NCBI GenBank assembly: GCA_964643965.1
Contig: CAZXVH010000113.1
Coordinates: forward strand, 1-16,200
Length of the DNA: 16,200 nucleotides
Reading direction: 5' to 3'
Source of the DNA: GCA-2746795 sp964643965
Lineage (GTDB): Bacteria; Chloroflexota; Anaerolineae; Promineifilales; Promineifilaceae
Shown: positions 15,586 to 16,200 of the stretch, in pieces
Layout: the number at the start of each line of letters is the position of its first letter
How positions within the stretch are numbered: the stretch's first letter is position 1
Notes under the pieces: model-generated
Told to the model about the DNA's origin: nothing
Database searches by the model: none
Seen by the model: only the letters and a program-made list of their open reading frames with translations
Made by a program: the position numbers and the translations under genes

Positions 15586-16200
15586 CTACACCGTCACCTC
15601 AATGATGGTCATGGTGTCGTTGCCGAAGATGTCTACGACTTTGACGGCGATTTTGCGCCGTCCTGGGGTACATTCGTGGTACGCGCTGATTAGCTCGAGC
15701 GAGCGATCTTTTTTGGTGCGGAAGGACTGCCATTCGTTTTCAAAGATGTAGTCGCCGGTCCACACTTCTTCCCAGGTTTCGGTTCCTTTCCCTTCGACAG
15801 GCTCAGGGGACGCCACGCGGATGATTTCGCGTTTGTTCTCGAAGTCGAAGTCTACTGACCAGTAATCGATCCAATCCGTCCAGCTTTGGGTCAGTACGTC
15901 GCGGGTGATGAAGCCGTTGGCGTCTTTGCTGACTTTGATGATTTGCCCTTTTTCGACGACGATTTTGCTTTGTTTGTTTTTCAGGGCGGCTTCGGCCGCA
16001 GCGATGGAATCCTGGCTGTAAAAGACGGAGAAGTCGGTCAGTTCGACGGCCACTTTCTGTTTTTTGACGTGGGGTTTGACTTCGATGAAGGCCACGTCGT
16101 GGAAAACGACCTGATTTTTGGCGACGGCACGTTTGTCGAAGACATCGGCGGGGATGTATTTGGGGGCGATGTCGATGCCTTTGGCTTTGGCGTCGTCGAG
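15586..16200 (-). CDS. C-terminal part of a probable site-specific DNA methyltransferase (type III-like Mod)
   Basis: The - strand frame is open to the window edge; the visible 204 residues are the 3' end of a longer gene, and the GTG at 16095 is only an internal codon. No catalytic motif (FxGxG, DPPY) lies in view, so the call rests on the C-terminal phrases YIPADVFD, WTDWIDYWSVDF, GDYIFENEWQSFRTKKDR and CTPGRRKIAVKVVDIFGND. These resemble the tail of type III-like adenine methyltransferases that accompany this kind of Res protein (recognised from memory). Position upstream of res on the same strand supports it. A short insert reading SPEPVEG interrupts the region before GTETWEEVWTGDY. The gene ends in tandem stops TAG TAA. 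Confidence 0.68.
   Translation of the reverse strand, partial: LDDAKAKGIDIAPKYIPADVFDKRAVAKNQVVFHDVAFIEVKPHVKKQKVAVELTDFSVFYSQDSIAAAEAALKNKQSKIVVEKGQIIKVSKDANGFITRDVLTQSWTDWIDYWSVDFDFENKREIIRVASPEPVEGKGTETWEEVWTGDYIFENEWQSFRTKKDRSLELISAYHECTPGRRKIAVKVVDIFGNDTMTIIEVTV
15790..15809 (-). repeat. Short dispersed repeat inside mod (SPEPVEG-coding)
   Basis: On the + strand the bases include CCCTTCGACAGGCTCAGGG, a sequence well known as a short repeat scattered through many environmental bacterial genomes and often translated within proteins as PEPVEG or SLSKG. Here it lies in frame in mod and adds about seven residues without breaking the gene. Confidence 0.6.

Overview
The window looks like bacterial chromosome with a stretch of core housekeeping genes on the + strand (about 1-9365) running into an accessory defence island on the - strand (about 9452-16200). 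No rRNA, tRNA, insertion sequence or CRISPR array was seen. Gene content (c-di-AMP synthase with its YbbR regulator, Der, MtaB, a large TPR protein) and style suggest an environmental, possibly Chloroflexota-type, bacterium. That placement is an inference from general resemblance, not from a marker gene.

Core part: the 3' end of argF (ornithine carbamoyltransferase) is followed by a 767-residue TPR protein and a palindromic terminator. Then comes a tight + strand cluster: cdaA (diadenylate cyclase) and cdaR (YbbR-domain regulator) overlap by 4 nt, cdaR and der (ribosome-assembly GTPase) overlap by 4 nt, and a THUMP-type class I methyltransferase follows 12 nt later. A 31-bp imperfect palindromic repeat separates that gene from mtaB (tRNA t6A37 methylthiotransferase). 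A cluster of hairpins lies between mtaB and the convergent island.

Island, read 3' to 5' on the + strand: a frameshifted AbiEii-type toxin gene and its AbiEi-type antitoxin (type IV toxin-antitoxin), then a terminator. Next is a four-gene - strand array: the C-terminal end of a probable type III-like DNA methyltransferase (Mod, running off the window), an XRE-HTH/ImmA-type Zn-peptidase protein, a DUF4411 PIN-like protein, and an 893-residue helicase-nuclease restriction subunit (Res). The XRE-peptidase, PIN and Res genes are coupled (4-nt overlap, then 1-nt gap). A probable toxin-antitoxin pair therefore sits inside a restriction-modification locus between Mod and Res. This is the most interesting system in the window.

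A second notable signal is at the DNA level. The palindrome ACGGCCGT occurs 14 times (10 of them as AACGGCCGTT), against roughly 0.25 expected by chance in 16.2 kb. It appears in several reading frames, on both gene strands and in intergenic hairpins, so it looks like a HIP1-style genome-wide motif. Other small repeats have landed in or beside genes: a pyrimidine-rich tail in cdaR, the palindrome before mtaB, and a short repeat in mod.
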